A stretch of 48,644 nt of DNA. Origin: Saccoglossus kowalevskii. Taxonomy: Eukaryota > Hemichordata > Enteropneusta > Harrimaniidae. The DNA lies in contig NW_003128862.1 in assembly GCF_000003605.2 (NCBI RefSeq), positions 984,770 to 1,033,413 on the forward strand, given 5' to 3'. The translations under genes and the position numbers were made by a program. Under the pieces are notes generated by a model. It saw only the letters and a list, made by a program, of their open reading frames with translations, was not told the DNA's origin and made no database searches. Positions 1-14,229 of this stretch are shown one piece after another (position 1 is the first letter of the stretch; the number at the start of each line of letters is the position of its first letter).

Positions 1-3000
1 TTATCATGATTTATATTTCAGTCAGTTTGACAGTGGTTGTCATGACATATACTGATAAAGGTTAATGACAAGACCAGATGGCGAGCTGGTCGAAATCAAC
101 CAAAAACATCTTATGACTCTGCAGTTTTTAAGATACAAGACAGTAGCTGTAATTCTAAACCAATGTTGTTTGCGAGTTTAAAAAAGGTAGTATCTTGGTG
201 GAATGTTAGTGCGAGATTATTACCCCATCAATATTAGTTAGTGTTGACAATGTATAGAAATGTTTTCTCTAGACAGCTTGACGAGTAATTAATTGATTAT
301 GATGTGTAAAACTTTCATGTGATTGGTTGTTTGTTGGAAGGAAAGGCCTTGGAGTCTCTTATACTGATTGTAATTGGTTAAGGGGTGACAAGAAATAAAG
401 ATGGATTTAATGCTGTCTCGGGTGAAAACCAGGGACTTGGCAGAGAATCGTTTTGGGAACATGAAAGAAGCTTGTGTGTGTCTTTTGTCAGCCTAGCGTG
501 GAAACGACCGAATCCCGGTTACCTAAGTGAAAGGTTTTTAACCATCAAAAATACCTATCACAGAATACAGATTACATGCATTATTTCTGTGAGTATGTCT
601 TATTGAATAATGGTTCACAACAAGAAAGTTATACCTCATTCCATTACCTCATTGCATATTTTGCAATGCGTTGCAATGCGTCCATCAATTTGACAGTTCA
701 TATGGCATCGTGCTACTACATCGTTTTAATTTGAGAGTAGAGAATAAATATCAACGATATGGTACGAGGAAAACCAATCCAATCAAAATTTCGTCGACAA
801 TTAAAATTACATTACAACTTTAAGTTAAATTGAGGTTCACTTAAACTTTTGAAAAGTAGCCATAGATTTATTATTACACTCTCTATTTTCAGTGAAACAT
901 ACTCAAAGAAATTATTATTTTACTCAAAACGGTGCATTTTTTGATATCATAAGTAGAATAATGGAAATGAATATAAGTCTATTTTATGCTAAACATCAAA
1001 ATATATAAAGTTTTTTTTGTTGAATCAAAACGAATGTCATTATTTACTACTCTCTGTCCATTTTTATCTTCGTGACAAGACGTTTGAAATTATGCCATGC
1101 CAATATCGGAAGTATCGTAATTTTTCTTTTTTTTAAATGCTGTTTCCCGGCACAAATCAAACCGTTTATAATTACCCGCTTTCTGTTAAGCTGCCCTGTC
1201 CAACTATTTGGATATATACGACCTGTTTGGAATGCCATCTCAGGCACAAATTAGCGTTTTAAGCAAACAAAACCTAACATTTAAAAAATACTTTCTTATA
1301 GGTTGTATCATTCTCATTGTTGTCACGTGGTCCCAGTAATGAACTTGGACAAATAAGACGGATGGTCTTAGCGGTTAAACCAATGGTACCTACGAGTAGC
1401 GACACAGTTATTAATCTAGATATAGTTTAATAAAGTAGACACGTCAGTGTAATGCAGATTTCATCGATGACAGTTAGTTACGAATATATGCACTAGAAAT
1501 ATTTCATCAACAGTTTGTTATTTTACTTTACATTATTTCACTTATTTAATTATATTTCATTATATTTCTTAGTCATGCAGACACTTTATGTGTATAACGC
1601 TAGGCGTGGACATGGACTAGACTAGTTCAATACCGAACTATTTCCGTGTCCATCACCAGTTGCATTCCGACAAAGCAATATTTTATTTATATATGCATTT
1701 CTGTACATTAGTATTTATTTAATTTCCTATGTAACTGGTGAAATAAATAAATAATAAATGGTGCAGTTAATGTCACGTGAAGTCACGGGTCGTGCATCTA
1801 CGTATATCTACTCAACTTATATTTACAAAATGTTTTTATTACATGCCAGACGACATTTTTTGTGTTAAATGACTCCGCAAGAAACAAAAAAAAACCTGTG
1901 TACGCACCATATGGGCATTCGTACACCTAGTGATGTATTTACATCTTGATAGCGCTGTGATGTACCAGTGGATTCGAGAAAATTGGAATTATTATATCAT
2001 TACAATGAAATACCTTAACACATTGTCCTTGGTTTATCAAATTCGTACATATGTTGAAAATTAACAATCTTTGCACAAGCACTTTGTTAACAATCAGTGT
2101 CTCGTTAATTTATAAATAGAAAATAATCGTAACTTCTTGTTAGTGAAAGATGTCAGCATATTCATATGTACTTTTGTGCATTCGCAAGTTACATTGCATC
2201 AATCCATAGTCGCGATCTCACGTTTGAGAATGCACAATCCTCTTAAGGCTTGATAATAACAGATTATTGCTAGGTTTCTTAGACGAATCCTCGATTTATA
2301 TTGATTCTGGCTTAAACGAAAATATCTTTTTGTAGAAATTGAACATTTATAATACGATTTCTCTTCTGTATGTGCTTCAATATTAATAGGTATGGGATAA
2401 TGACGTTCTTGACAACGTACAGATGAAGACAAATAATGTTGTCATCACCATATGGCGATGTGTATGCGGAATGCATGGACATTCCCAACCAATTTACCGT
2501 TCACAACATGGCTTATAACATGTTTTATTATTTTAAGATATGTTTTTTCTGCCCGCTATTTGACGTCATCGATTGTTATTGTATCTGCAAATTGCAAGTG
2601 AAATACGGACGGTACATATAGTGTATATAGTGACATTATGGCGATGTAATGCTGCATTTCGGTATCAACCACGCCCAGTCGAATACACGCATATGGAGAT
2701 TGTAACACTTGTTTCTAAATGTTTGAATGAATTTCGGCCAGTGACATGTGATCTACATGATTTCGCGTAGCCACTAAACACATAATTAGTGTATAATGAG
2801 AGGAATAGTTTACAATCGATATAGCATTTCCGTGGAGATACACATTCCCGTGTAGATATAACTATGTATATTTTACCGTATAATATCAGTTATGATCATA
2901 TCTGAGTGATGCTTCGTTACGAACCCTTTCTAAGTATTGTATTAAAGTGAAATACATCAAAGTTTACAAGTAATGGGTATTGTTTGGCAACATAACAGAA

Positions 3001-5870
3001 GCTATGTAATCTAAACAGTAGTAGCAATTATTATTATGACAAGGCATTTCCCGTGTGGAATATATTGTTATGTTCAACAGCACCCCTAGTTCATGATGTA
3101 AAGCAAAATATTTACTTTTTTACTACTTAATTACAGTTTGGTTTGCGCTGACTATTGAAACTATATTAAGCATTAATTGTTCAGAAGTATATATTTTCTT
3201 CATTATAAAAAAATGCAAGACCTTGTAACAGTTGACAAGGCCTTTGATGTCGAAAACAACTTAATGCATGTACAACGATCAGTCCCATAGAAGCATGCGA
3301 AAGACAATGTGGCGAAAAAATGCAAGCAACGCCTTGAACGTACAGAATATTACGTCTACGTATTTTTCTAGTACGATCAACTAGGATTCAGATGTGAGTA
3401 GATTGAGATGGTCTGGTTTATTCAATTTATGTGCGAAATATCTTGAAATTATATAAATGCCGTGAGGCTTTCGATTGTGTGATAGCGTAGTGCGTGAGAC
3501 AAATTAATTTCGGTGTAGTGTTTCAAGCGCAAAAACAATCAGCCTGGGTAATGCTTTTGAAATGAACATCATTCATTCCTTACATAATGTATTTTGATTG
3601 TGTTAACACATATGTGGTACACGTTCCATATTTGTGCAATAAAAGATACATTCTTTTTCGTATTAAAAAATGTCTCGAGTTTTGTATTAGACTACCACAA
3701 TTCACAATAAACTACTAGTATGATAGATATTATATTGCAGATAACATTCCAAAGTGTTGCAAACGCAATATAGATAGGTGACGATAGGCAGACTGTGGCC
3801 TTCCCCAAATTAAACACCCGACTATGCTAAATCAGGTTAGATGGGTTTATTTCAACGAACGAACAGCTCCCAATTCGTAAACTCCTCAATCACTCGTATA
3901 AATTTAAGTTGAACTGTTCAAACCAATTCGTCTAATTACATGGCTATTTCACGTGTCCATTGCCAACAATGTATTACAAACGGTCGTGACGGATGGGAAA
4001 TGTGGCTAATTTAAAATGCTCCTTCCATTCAACATGTTGAATCGGAATTATTAGATAATGAGATTTGGCTGATAAATTGACTTTCCTAATTGTGTATTGA
4101 CAAGGCTCATCTATACCATCAGAGTTGTTTTATGAGGACTGATTAGATTATCAATTGCCTTGTTTAAATAAATCATGAAAATCTAATTATTTAACAAAAC
4201 TCGATCTGCTCTTTGTTCTTGACATTTGCCGAATCATAGATTTCATAGTGAAGCCCAAACGTTCTAATTTAAAGAAACTTCGCTCACATTTCGGGTTAGA
4301 TCCCTGACATATTACACGTGTTGGTGAATCAGTGGTCAATTTGACAACAAGATTGTCAAAAGTCACAGAATTCAGCAGTAGCGTACAGTGGTAGTACAAA
4401 TAGACATACTGTTCATATGCTATTCGTTTCATGGAAGTACTTTAACTTATTATGCATGTGTTTTAATTGATGTCAAAACAAAATTCGTTTAACTCTAAAA
4501 TATTGTCTGAAAACATCTCAATTTATTGTGTTCAGAGGCAGACACAAAAACCATTACTTAAAGTAGCGACATCGTGATTTTTTTTGTTTTCATTGCTCTA
4601 TTTTGCGAGTTCATCTAGAATTTATTTAACAAAAAAGTGCCTGCCGAAACACAAGGAAACATTATCTTCATATATAATACAGCGAACGACGGACTTGAGG
4701 ATAGGCTTGAGTATATTTTATCTAGTCATTGTAATTCGGGGGTCCATAGCACGTTATTTGAAGAGGTGACTGTGGTGTTTTGAAATACGCGTCTGCTGAC
4801 AGTGACAGAGTTTGGAACCTGTGTGGCGTGATGTTTTGCAAGTTCACTTAGTACTTGTAGTTTAATTTCATGAATGGCCTTGATATAAAAATAGCACATC
4901 TAATATAACGAAAAAACGAGCGTGTCGAGTGTGTAAATACCGTTGTTTTTGCTTCTGAATGTAATAGGCTACCACTGAAACAGATCGCCAGATTTCCTCT
5001 ATTTTATAATATCGTAAAAATGGTATTTTAAGACACAAATGTACGGTCACTGCGCTTAGTAATCCACTTTTCACACAGAACATTTGTCAAACATCCATGA
5101 AATCGTAGAATACTTCACTATCGTGACAATGTCATTGTATTTAGCAACATATGGTGGAAACAACATGTTTATCATAAAATCATATGATGAGTACAAGTGA
5201 TTGTCATGAACTATTAGAAAAAGCTGGTGATTCATATTTAAAAGAAACAGAATAATAGTGTGACATTTTCTCCTCAAATGTGAGCGCAGGCTCATTCGAT
5301 CCCATGTGTGCACAATGGCATTCATATCCCATAGAGCTACAAACTGTATACGTGACACATACTTATCTGTGGTAAGTAGATACACTTAAAAAACGTACGC
5401 ACATATTCGACCGAATTGTTTATAAACTATTGAAGATAAGTATATAACATATATATTATTTGAAACGCCGTGATTTGAACTATCGTGAAATAGTATCAAA
5501 TAGATAATGATAAATAACTGGGACTTGCATTTTAAATTTAGATTTGACTTTTTTTCACATCACTCATAATATTGTTTTCTCTATTACATGCTACAACTGG
5601 TTTGTGCAAACTGGTTAATAACAAATAGATTTTGTTTATTATGTGACAAGTTTGAAAATCATGAAGAAATCTACTCTAAGTACTATTATTTATGTATGCC
5701 CATTTAGCAGTGCCAGTACTTATCAAAGTAATGTGTCAATATTGAAAAACTAAAATCTTTATTGAAAGTGTTTTCGACTGTACATGTAGAACGATGATTC
5801 ATGGGCAGAATGTTACTGAAAGTAAAACGATAATAAAGGCGCGCCATGTTAGTGTATTATTTCTAACTAA
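1..5870. other. No gene recognised
   Basis: AT-rich, apparently single-copy DNA. Short frames are chance-length. It holds an imperfect hairpin around 1606-1651 (TAGTTC-AATACC-GAACTA core inside GGACATGG/CCGTGTCC), one TGACGTCA (2561-2568) and a TATA-to-AATAAA pair (3452 and 3639) without a supported transcript. Confidence 0.7.
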
Positions 5871-5879
5871 TGATCTTAC

Positions 5880-6142
5880 AGAGAATAAGGTATAGCCCAC
5901 GGACATGATTGCTCTAATGAAGTTACAGGAACCACAGTGTAAGTAGTGAAGATACACGCATCTAATGCAAATTGTAATACAAGTAAATCGCCGCAGTGTT
6001 GAAATTCACAAAGATCGTTGTCACCATTAATTCCACTAATGTGCTTTTGACTGTTTTTTATGGAAATCATATATTTATCCACCTGCACTGAGCGTGTTAC
6101 AGCAATCACGATCACGTTAGTTTTAATTACCTTCATTTGATA
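5880..6142 (-). CDS. Candidate internal exon, unknown protein
   Basis: A 263-nt segment is open throughout on the minus strand. It is bounded upstream by a good acceptor-like sequence (..cattggttatcttag) and downstream by a donor-like CT/GTAAGA whose TAA closes the frame immediately inside the proposed intron. The peptide (about 87 residues) has four cysteines in its second half (..LCEFQHCGD..DACIF..QSCPW), a pattern compatible with an extracellular module, but no family is recognised. The acceptor at 6143 would be the first in a pyrimidine-rich run. It is far (11 kb) from the 17-19.5 kb candidate exons and the link between them is unknown. An open frame of this length is expected several times by chance here. 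Confidence 0.22.
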
Positions 6143-6144
6143 CT

Positions 6145-9100
6145 AAGATAACCAATGACATGACGTCTTGGCATCGGAGTAGAAGTAAATAACATTCAGT
6201 AACATATGAGATGTATGAAGTCTATATAAAAGGTTTCCGGGTATCCAAACCCGTCAAATAAAATAATGACAGCAGTAACAATCAAACATTATTTGACTTG
6301 AAGTCTCTGAAATAACTACAAATCAACGTGTGTGATTCAGGTGAATTTCTCGCGCGAACTATGGTGGATTCACATATCTAAAACCTTCGTCTTTTGTACA
6401 ATGTAAGTGTTCACACCAACAAGACTTCAACAATATGCTGCGTTTCGTTTTAAATAAAGAAGTTAGACATGGTCACGCACCTGATTTTTTTTTCAAATGG
6501 TAGATTCCTTGCCACTCCATTGCTAACATAATGGGACAGCACGTATTCTTAATACAACAAGCTGTTACAATTTCCACTTCGGAATAGGAGTCAGCTCTAT
6601 ATGGTGGATTAAATGACGTTTCTAAATACGTACTTAGGATATCGCCTTCGCTCTGTTCAATTAACAAGCGGTTAGAGCCAATGCCACGCCCTCCCACACT
6701 ATTAAATACTCTGTACTACATTGTGATTAAATTTGCCTTTTTAAGTAGAAACACAATGTGATATGAAAAATGGATCACATTGACATCAAAGTGAAGTAAA
6801 ATATACATCAACAAAGTATTGTCTAGAATAGTTACGACGTTACCGCTCAGTGAATCATCTTCAATGCATAAAAGTTCGTGGCTACTTGAATTTTCCAAAA
6901 AAAGAGGGAATTGGTAATCATGGCACTTAACGCCTTAACATATAGTCCTTCAAAATGAAGTTTTTAATCCGCTCCTCGTTAAAACATATCACAGCGAATG
7001 ATTATATGTTACTCAAGAAGTTTCCACTTGAAGCTTTTGATTCAGTCTTTTTGGGGTTGGAAAATAGGCAATACAATATAGTACTTCCGTTATTAGATTG
7101 CCACATACGTCATCAGAATGTGAATCCCGTATTATCATACGCCTGTAGGCACTGCAATACACACAACCTTAACAAATGAACTTACATAATCATTGTGCAG
7201 TTGATTCGACTGAGACAATCAATCCGCTGTTTTACCGCGATTCGTTTAATGACTGTGTTCTTCAAGGTTGCAATTATGATATTGATAATTATTTGTTGAT
7301 AGAAAAACGTAGATGAATGGTCAACCCAGTCGAAAACAACAGTGTTTTTCTATTAGGGAAATTAAAACACCATGCATAATCTTTGCTTTTTAATTTGCTT
7401 TGGTGCCAACAAATGCATTTTACATTACAGTATCCAAGGACACTTGGCTGCAATATCAGTATCACAATGTTCAAATAACAACGACGTCTGGATCATAGTG
7501 AAAGCGTTAACACAAATGAGTAGTTTCCAAGAGGACGGATTAGAATTTGATGTGTGCAGTAAATTAGTGTCCCGAGAATCGTTGTACAATTATACAAGCA
7601 ATTAAAAGCATTTAACTGGGAAATTGACTTCACGCTTAATGCAGAACTTGTCCTAACGCAAGATGGCACTCGTTCTTTATTTTGGAATAAAATGAGAAGC
7701 AATATATAATAATACACACATATCACATTGTTTAGTAGCGAGGGAAGGGAATAAAGATACTATCGACGATGTTTGATACCGACAAATTATGTTGCCCGTT
7801 AGTTTTACTATGCATTGCGTTAACGAGAATATATGTGTATATGCGCTTGTACTACCGATTACCTCACTGTTTATGGAGATTGAGTTTGGCTAGGGAAGGA
7901 AACTTGTCCTCTCGTTTCATAACAGAGGGTGTAATCAATGTATGATTAGTTAGCTAATAATTCTACTTTGCAACGTCTTGTTGCAAATAAAGCTGTTGCT
8001 AATAGCAACAGTAAACGTGGAAGTTGTGTGACTGACTTATCTTGATTGAAACCATGAACATTAATGACAATATTGAACGTGTTACTATAGTAACCATCAC
8101 AAGAATTAAACTACAGTAATATACGATAATATAACACTTGGCATCGCTTTGATTGAACGTGTTTTCAATATCTGTAAAATGTTCATGACATTAAATACTA
8201 AATTAATAATTTTAATATAAATTGGTCGTTTAATTTGACTGCGTAAGCAAACTCGGCACGCTATGTTTCTGTTGCATAATATGTAATTGTCGATATATAC
8301 TGGCATACGACAAATAACTCATTGTCATTAATTTTTTGAAAACCCCAATAAATTTTTTTCAATTTACAAGATCATGACGCTTTTTGTGTGCAATGTAATA
8401 AAAGGAACTTTACTAACATATTAGTTTTCACATACAATGTCAAACAGGCGACTCCGTCATAACTGAATTTGCAATGTCCAAGTACTAGAATTGTTTCAGG
8501 GAAACTGCTATGATGAGACGGAGGAGCAAATAAAAAAAACTTATGTTTATGAGCACATTTTTTCAAGTGCCTTTCAAGTGTCAACATATGATATCTAAAC
8601 AAGTGTTAAATAGTTTATCTATAGTTTGTTTAGAGTCAACATTACATAAGAAATGTCATTAAACTATCACATCTGCTTGGTTGAGTGGTTATCCGCTATT
8701 TATGATATCGCAACTGTTTAAAAAACAATATTTTTAATTGACGGATGATACATGTCGACGGTGTAAAATGAATTCCCGTGGCCCATATGCATCACAGAAA
8801 CGCGTCATCGCTGGGGGGCGCTTTCTAATAAAATATTCACTTCTATGTATATTGGAGTAAATTATTTCCATATGAAACAGTTTTAAAGCATTATTTGGTA
8901 AATTAAGAATAAATAATAATTCAGAGAATTTCCTAATAATTCATGACTACTATAACGTTCACTGCGCACACTAACATAACGCATCACAATAGTTACAATA
9001 AGATATTTTAACCATAGCAACCAATGTTATATTCCCTAAATATCGCCATTTCTATGGGAGTTTTAGACATGTTTTGTGACCACAACTCTTTTTTCTGGGT

Positions 9101-10855
9101 GCTGTGCAGAATCGCATAAATAAAAAAAATAACAAGGAGCTCCAATGATTTTTTTTAAATAACAGCCGACTACCTTCTCATAATTAATTTATTAAATTGT
9201 GAATTTGACACACATTAGGTGTCGGAATCCAAAAGTCTGAACAAAACGACTGGATGATTCAAGTATAATAGCTTGGTGAAGAGGAAAAATTGGCCCTGAC
9301 AGATAAAGAGTACAGTTGTCTTACAGTACTTAAGTACCTAACAAGCATCGGAAAATGACGAACGGTGACAAGGTGTGCAAAATAACGCTAAGATAAAGTG
9401 GCATCGGTGACATCCTATCATACACTATCTATATAACTGGAGCCTGATTTGACAATCACAATATCATCCAACATCGGCAACGGAACACCAATATGACCAT
9501 TCGGGGTCAATTTTGTGTGAACAGCAGTGTTTGTCTTTATATGTGAGATATGTGTGATCAGTTTTCGTTAAACCTTTGCACTGTGATGTGCAATACAGAA
9601 AAATACATGTTTATAGCATTTGCTTGCAACAGTTCATAAATCTAACGTAATATGACAGATCAATCCAACCCGATTTCGTAAAAGTTGCGAAAGAAGATAC
9701 TATGCCGTCGATTGGCATAAAGCGGTAATTAGTAAAAGCCGCAGGTTGTGTTATCATATTCAGCATAACATGTTTTGAACGAATCGACAAAATTAAAAAT
9801 CTTGGCAACAATGATGTAGTTCTGATGCTAGTTATAACATCTCGGAGATAATTACGACATTATAAGCAGTGATAGTACTCGATAATTGAATCATTAGGAA
9901 TATCAAAAATATTGAAGTCTGGACAAAAATGACTTTGGCATTCACATAATGCTGAACAACTTTGATTTTTTATATTTTCCTACTCAGTTAAACAATACTC
10001 AGTGACGTCACGGCTGTTTAGACACATCACTGGCACGCAAAAACAATTTGATAAGACATTTGATAAGACATCCAGAGCTAGTTATAACGACTGTAAATGC
10101 TAGTTCAATTCATACTAACAGTAACTGTGATCCTTATTTGAAATCTCTAATTTTTAGTACATATTTTTACAAATAACGAGAAATGAGCCTTGTTACTGAA
10201 TTGGGAGAATATTTGTTGGTGGTTGACCATAAAGTGAGAACACTGAATATATAGTATAGCTCTGTGGCAGGCAGGCGACATGAGACAGAAGACAAGTAAC
10301 GATTGATGGATCTAAACCCGAACCGCACTAAAACTAATCAAAATCAAATGTCATTACTAATTACCAATAATGGGTATCAAGTAAAATAACCCGGCCATGT
10401 ATTCAAATCTTAAATTGTTGATTCAGTGTTCCTCGAAAGCTTAAAGATTGAACTGTTTGATAATCAAGGCAGAGTTGGGGTTTCTGTATGAAATTGAATT
10501 ATATATTGAATGACCTTCGATGCACTCATAATTTGCGGGTCGATGATTGTTAAGTGCCCAATGACTCCAGTAGTAGTATCGCTCACAGCGGCGATGTTCA
10601 TTGAGTCGAATCAAACAAAAGTTGGAACTCGAATCGCCAAATCAGCCGCGCGTCTAACAAAGAGTAACTTCGCATATGCTACAAAACAGTGCCGCCACAT
10701 TGATCTCACTTCCACGTGGCTTTCCATTGTTAACAGTTATTGATATTAATCGCGTTACCAGAACATGATACACTCATCAACGACTTGTTTGATATGCTTT
10801 TCCAAAGAAACGATTTTGGGAAAATGTTATTTTCCATACGTAACGCACATTTAAC
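6145..10855. other. No gene recognised
   Basis: AT-rich DNA with chance-length frames only. There is a TATATAAA at 6223-6230, a CTCF-like motif at 8808-8822 and a TGACGTCA at 10003-10010. The stretch 10510-10740 is somewhat richer in G+C and open in frames on both strands, but has no recognised product. Confidence 0.65.
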
Positions 10856-10859
10856 TCAA

Positions 10860-10895
10860 TCTCTGACTAGTAATACTATTATTACTAGTCTGAGA
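10860..10895. repeat. Hairpin, 16-bp arms with one mismatch
   Basis: TCTCTGACTAGTAATA-CTAT-TATTACTAGTCTGAGA. The inner 11 bp pair perfectly with a 4-nt loop. It may be a structured RNA or simply an extruding palindrome. Confidence 0.85.
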
Positions 10896-11381
10896 CTCAA
10901 TGTAGTCTTTGCGTCAACTCACATTCAATTAACGATGCTTGCTTCCGTCCTAGTTCCCTAATATATACCACGCTACAGTAATTGCCCTTCTATATTTGAA
11001 GCCAAAAACGTCAGAAGACTCGTTGGTATTCAAAATTGCGTTCATATGCTTTTCTTCATTTTCCCCATGTAAACGTCGAGAAATATGTTGGTCCCTTTTT
11101 GTTTGTGTACATATTTTTCATTTTACATACGGGCGTGACATTAATCAAACGTCAAAATACTGTACGAATTGAATTGGATTGGACTGCAGATTGCAAATTT
11201 CAAGGATGTAGCGACAAATTAACCCGGTAACGTCCATTGGGATCTGAAAATGTATCAGTAAGTATAACCCAGCTGTAAATTCATCATGATCTCACAGCCA
11301 CAATTTTTTTTGAGATTTGTTTTTAGTATAATACTTTTTTTTGGATGCAACTCTAATTATGTTTTCGTAAAACAGTGTTTA

Positions 11382-11399
11382 TAAGCTTAATTAAGCTTA
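11382..11399. repeat. Perfect 18-bp palindrome
   Basis: TAAGCTTAATTAAGCTTA is its own reverse complement with no spacer. Confidence 0.9.
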
Positions 11400-11490
11400 A
11401 AATATTCACAACTGAATACTCTTAATCATGAGAATGCATTTCTGTTTTTGTATAAGTTATAGTTGATTAATAATGATAATCATCTTATGG

Positions 11491-11572
11491 CTACACTACA
11501 CTACACTACACTACACTACACTACACTACACTACACTACACTACACTACACTACACTACACTACACTACACT
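11491..11572. repeat. (CTACA)n microsatellite, ~16 uninterrupted copies
   Basis: A pentanucleotide CTACA is repeated perfectly over 82 bp. Because five is not a multiple of three and no frame creates a stop, it opens two overlapping plus-strand frames encoding LHYTT repeats; these are artefacts of the array. The absence of any substitution suggests a recent or still mutable expansion. Confidence 0.98.
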
Positions 11573-11599
11573 GTACTGTTCCACTCTCAGAACCACCTA

Positions 11600-13890
11600 T
11601 TTATGTGTTGCTATGTATTTACATAACAATGAAATACATAGAATACGTGGTAGTGCTGACGTCATCCGCCAAGGAACTACTTCCCTGAACTGTGACAAAA
11701 TGTGTCAAGGAGTTCCTCAAAAATATTCACGATTTCAATTACAGTGGTGCAATATACAAATATACTTTATGTACAACAACTTCGGTATGACCAATGCTTT
11801 GACAATGTTCTACAGCTGATCTCACTCCTGTAGTTTTCACTCTATCTCAGACGTCAACAACGAGACCGGTATTAATTTGAATGGCCTACGCTTATATTCG
11901 TTGCTATTTTGGTAAAAAAATAGCATTTCCCTATCCAGCAAGGTATAACTTACGAAGTGAAAAGAATCTGAACATCACCACAACAAGCAATTGTATTAAC
12001 ATTGAAATTTCTCACCTTGTCGTTCGATGAATAATTTCAGAGAAGATTAGATCTCGCGGTGGCACGACAACGATCGTATATATTTACGTGACTTGTATCG
12101 CACTATGTGTGCTTCTGGGAAATATTTACACGCTCATTCAACCGATAATTGCATTTGATGTGATCGTCTCCCCAGCGAATAAAAGTCGGCTGCAATTGTT
12201 TTACGGCACTACCCAGCCTCGTTCACATGCCTTAATTTTCAAGTAGACAAATAAGGCGGTTGTTTAAGACGTGTTAATTGCACTCGTACCTACCTACTTC
12301 AATTGTGCTGTCATTGGTACTTTGTCTAATGGAAATGGGACATGCTTTACTCCATTAAAATTCATATCACTAAATACAGTTCATAACGTGTCCATTTCAT
12401 GGACCAGTCCTAACCCAATATATATATAATATTACACCAAATGAAGTAATAATAACGAACTGGGAAAAGTAAGTGTGACATTACAAAGGTGAAAGTCAAC
12501 ATTGCTCAAAGAAGAATCCTTAGCCGAGAAATGATCTTGATCAATCATTACTCCCACTAAATATTGAACGTCAACTGAAGAAAATTGCAAAATAAAAATG
12601 CTGGTTTCGCCGGTACTTCGTTTTTGTGTAACCGCCATCGCTAACAATAACGATAGCTCTATACCTGCCTAAATATTAAATTGCTTGAATTGTTAATGGG
12701 TTGATTGTCAATCATTATGATCGCGCGTTTGAAATGGGACGGAGTAAACAATAATACGCCAGACGGTGGTTTGAATTTAAACGCCGTGAACTGTTCATGT
12801 ATTTCATCGTAATGTTCCCTGCTTCAGTGTTTCGGAACGATTTGTCGCTGAGCTAAACGTTGTATATTTACTTCAAAAGAGGTTGATACGTTCTTCTTGT
12901 CAAGTTGAGAGTAAAATTCAAGTTCATGGACAGCTGGCTCAGCGTTCATCATCACAGAAATGGGTGAACAAGTAACATGCATACAAAGCAACGATGAGCT
13001 TTTTACCTTTAAAGTTAACTCGTTTATCCAGTTTGTGACGTATCTGTTGGGAGTCAGTAAGTGATTGGCTTCTGTTCGCACATAAAGGTCAACAATAGAA
13101 TTGCGCATGCGTCAGTCAACATATCTATACATGCTAGGTTTCGAGAATAACAAGTGACTACTTACTGATAATTAAGCGTGGAGATTTATTAGAAATAAGA
13201 AACGAGTGGGTGGGTGAGTGGAAACACATGAAAATTATTCTTGTATTTGTGAATACTTTACGGGAATAATTTAGATGGCGTAATGGAATTGAGGTTATAT
13301 AACTTTTACGCCAGTCAATAATAAGAATATTTTTCAGGAGGATGACGCACAATCACGCATTATTTTGTATTTTACGTGTATTACACAGACCTCTCAGGTT
13401 GAGAAGCTACTGTGCTTAAGATTGTGATAAGTATTTCCAAATATGTAAGAGTAAAATCCAGATCCTCGAGAGACTAGAGAAAATATAGAATTTGGTAAAT
13501 AACAGTATTAGAGTAAATAACAAATTAAGACAAAGATTCAGCGGACAAGAGTGGCTTTCTGTGCGAATACAAATCAACACACACTTCTTTAGTGCTGATA
13601 AGTTTAGGAATTGTTCCGACCTGCTTTAGATTTCCCAAGAATATTCCTTGTCAGGATTTACGGTTCAACAGAAGTGGGAAGTCTGCTTCTCGAGATTTAA
13701 GTGTTTTCAATTGCGAACTCAGAGTTCAAACAACTAGAGTCTACACTTGTTTTTTTTCTCTAGAACGTCAATGCGAACGCTTAATGTTCGTTTCAGTTTT
13801 TGTTCTGTCTATGCAAGGTGGACATGGTTTGCCATCTGTGTAAACTAAATATTTCCTCAGACGACAACTGATGTTTTACCCTCAACGTAA
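11600..13890. other. No gene recognised
   Basis: AT-rich DNA with one TGACGTCA at 11657-11664. There are no clear repeats; frames are at most ~95 codons and unremarkable. Confidence 0.65.
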
Positions 13891-13895
13891 AAGCA

Positions 13896-13975
13896 CTTAG
13901 GGTTGTCCTAAGCCCTGTTGGTTGTTAAAAATAGGGGGGACCGCGGCCCCCTCGGCCCCCATCTAAATCCGCCAA
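13896..13975. repeat. GC-rich palindromic patch
   Basis: GGGGGGACCGCGGCCCCC followed by TCGGCCCCC (13935-13970) stands out sharply in AT-rich DNA and can fold on itself. A CTTAGG-GTTGT-CCTAAG hairpin precedes it at 13896-13912. It resembles the tip of a transposon, but a matching far end was not found in the window. Confidence 0.55.
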
Positions 13976-14229
13976 TACATAAGGCCAATGCATGCAATGA
14001 ACATTGAACCATGATATTAACCACTAAAAACGGTCACGAGGCTCTTGTTTGGCCCACCTGACATATAACTATTGCATAGTAGGATGGACTGCCAATAAGT
14101 CAAATTAACATTAACGGGTTAGTTTTGGGAAGTAGCCATGAGACATGTAGACTGTATTCATGTCTGCATTATGACGTCACACACACATTCTTAGTAACCC
14201 GTACATTCCTGTATTGGTCTGCCGATAGT

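Noticed and set aside
3452-3644. TATAAA followed by AATAAA, possible micro-gene
   Set aside because: Both hexamers are common by chance in AT-rich DNA and there is no open frame or acceptor between them.
7372-7605. 77-codon plus-strand frame after a good acceptor-like site
   Set aside because: No donor, no recognised product, and the opposite strand is open as well; the length is chance-like.
8655-8720. A-box-like TGGTTGAGTGG
   Set aside because: No B box or tRNA folding downstream.
10510-10743. 77-codon plus-strand frame in a slightly GC-richer patch
   Set aside because: Several frames on both strands are open there; no splice sites or family recognised.
11463-11819. Frames encoding LHYTT repeats
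   Set aside because: Created by the CTACA microsatellite.
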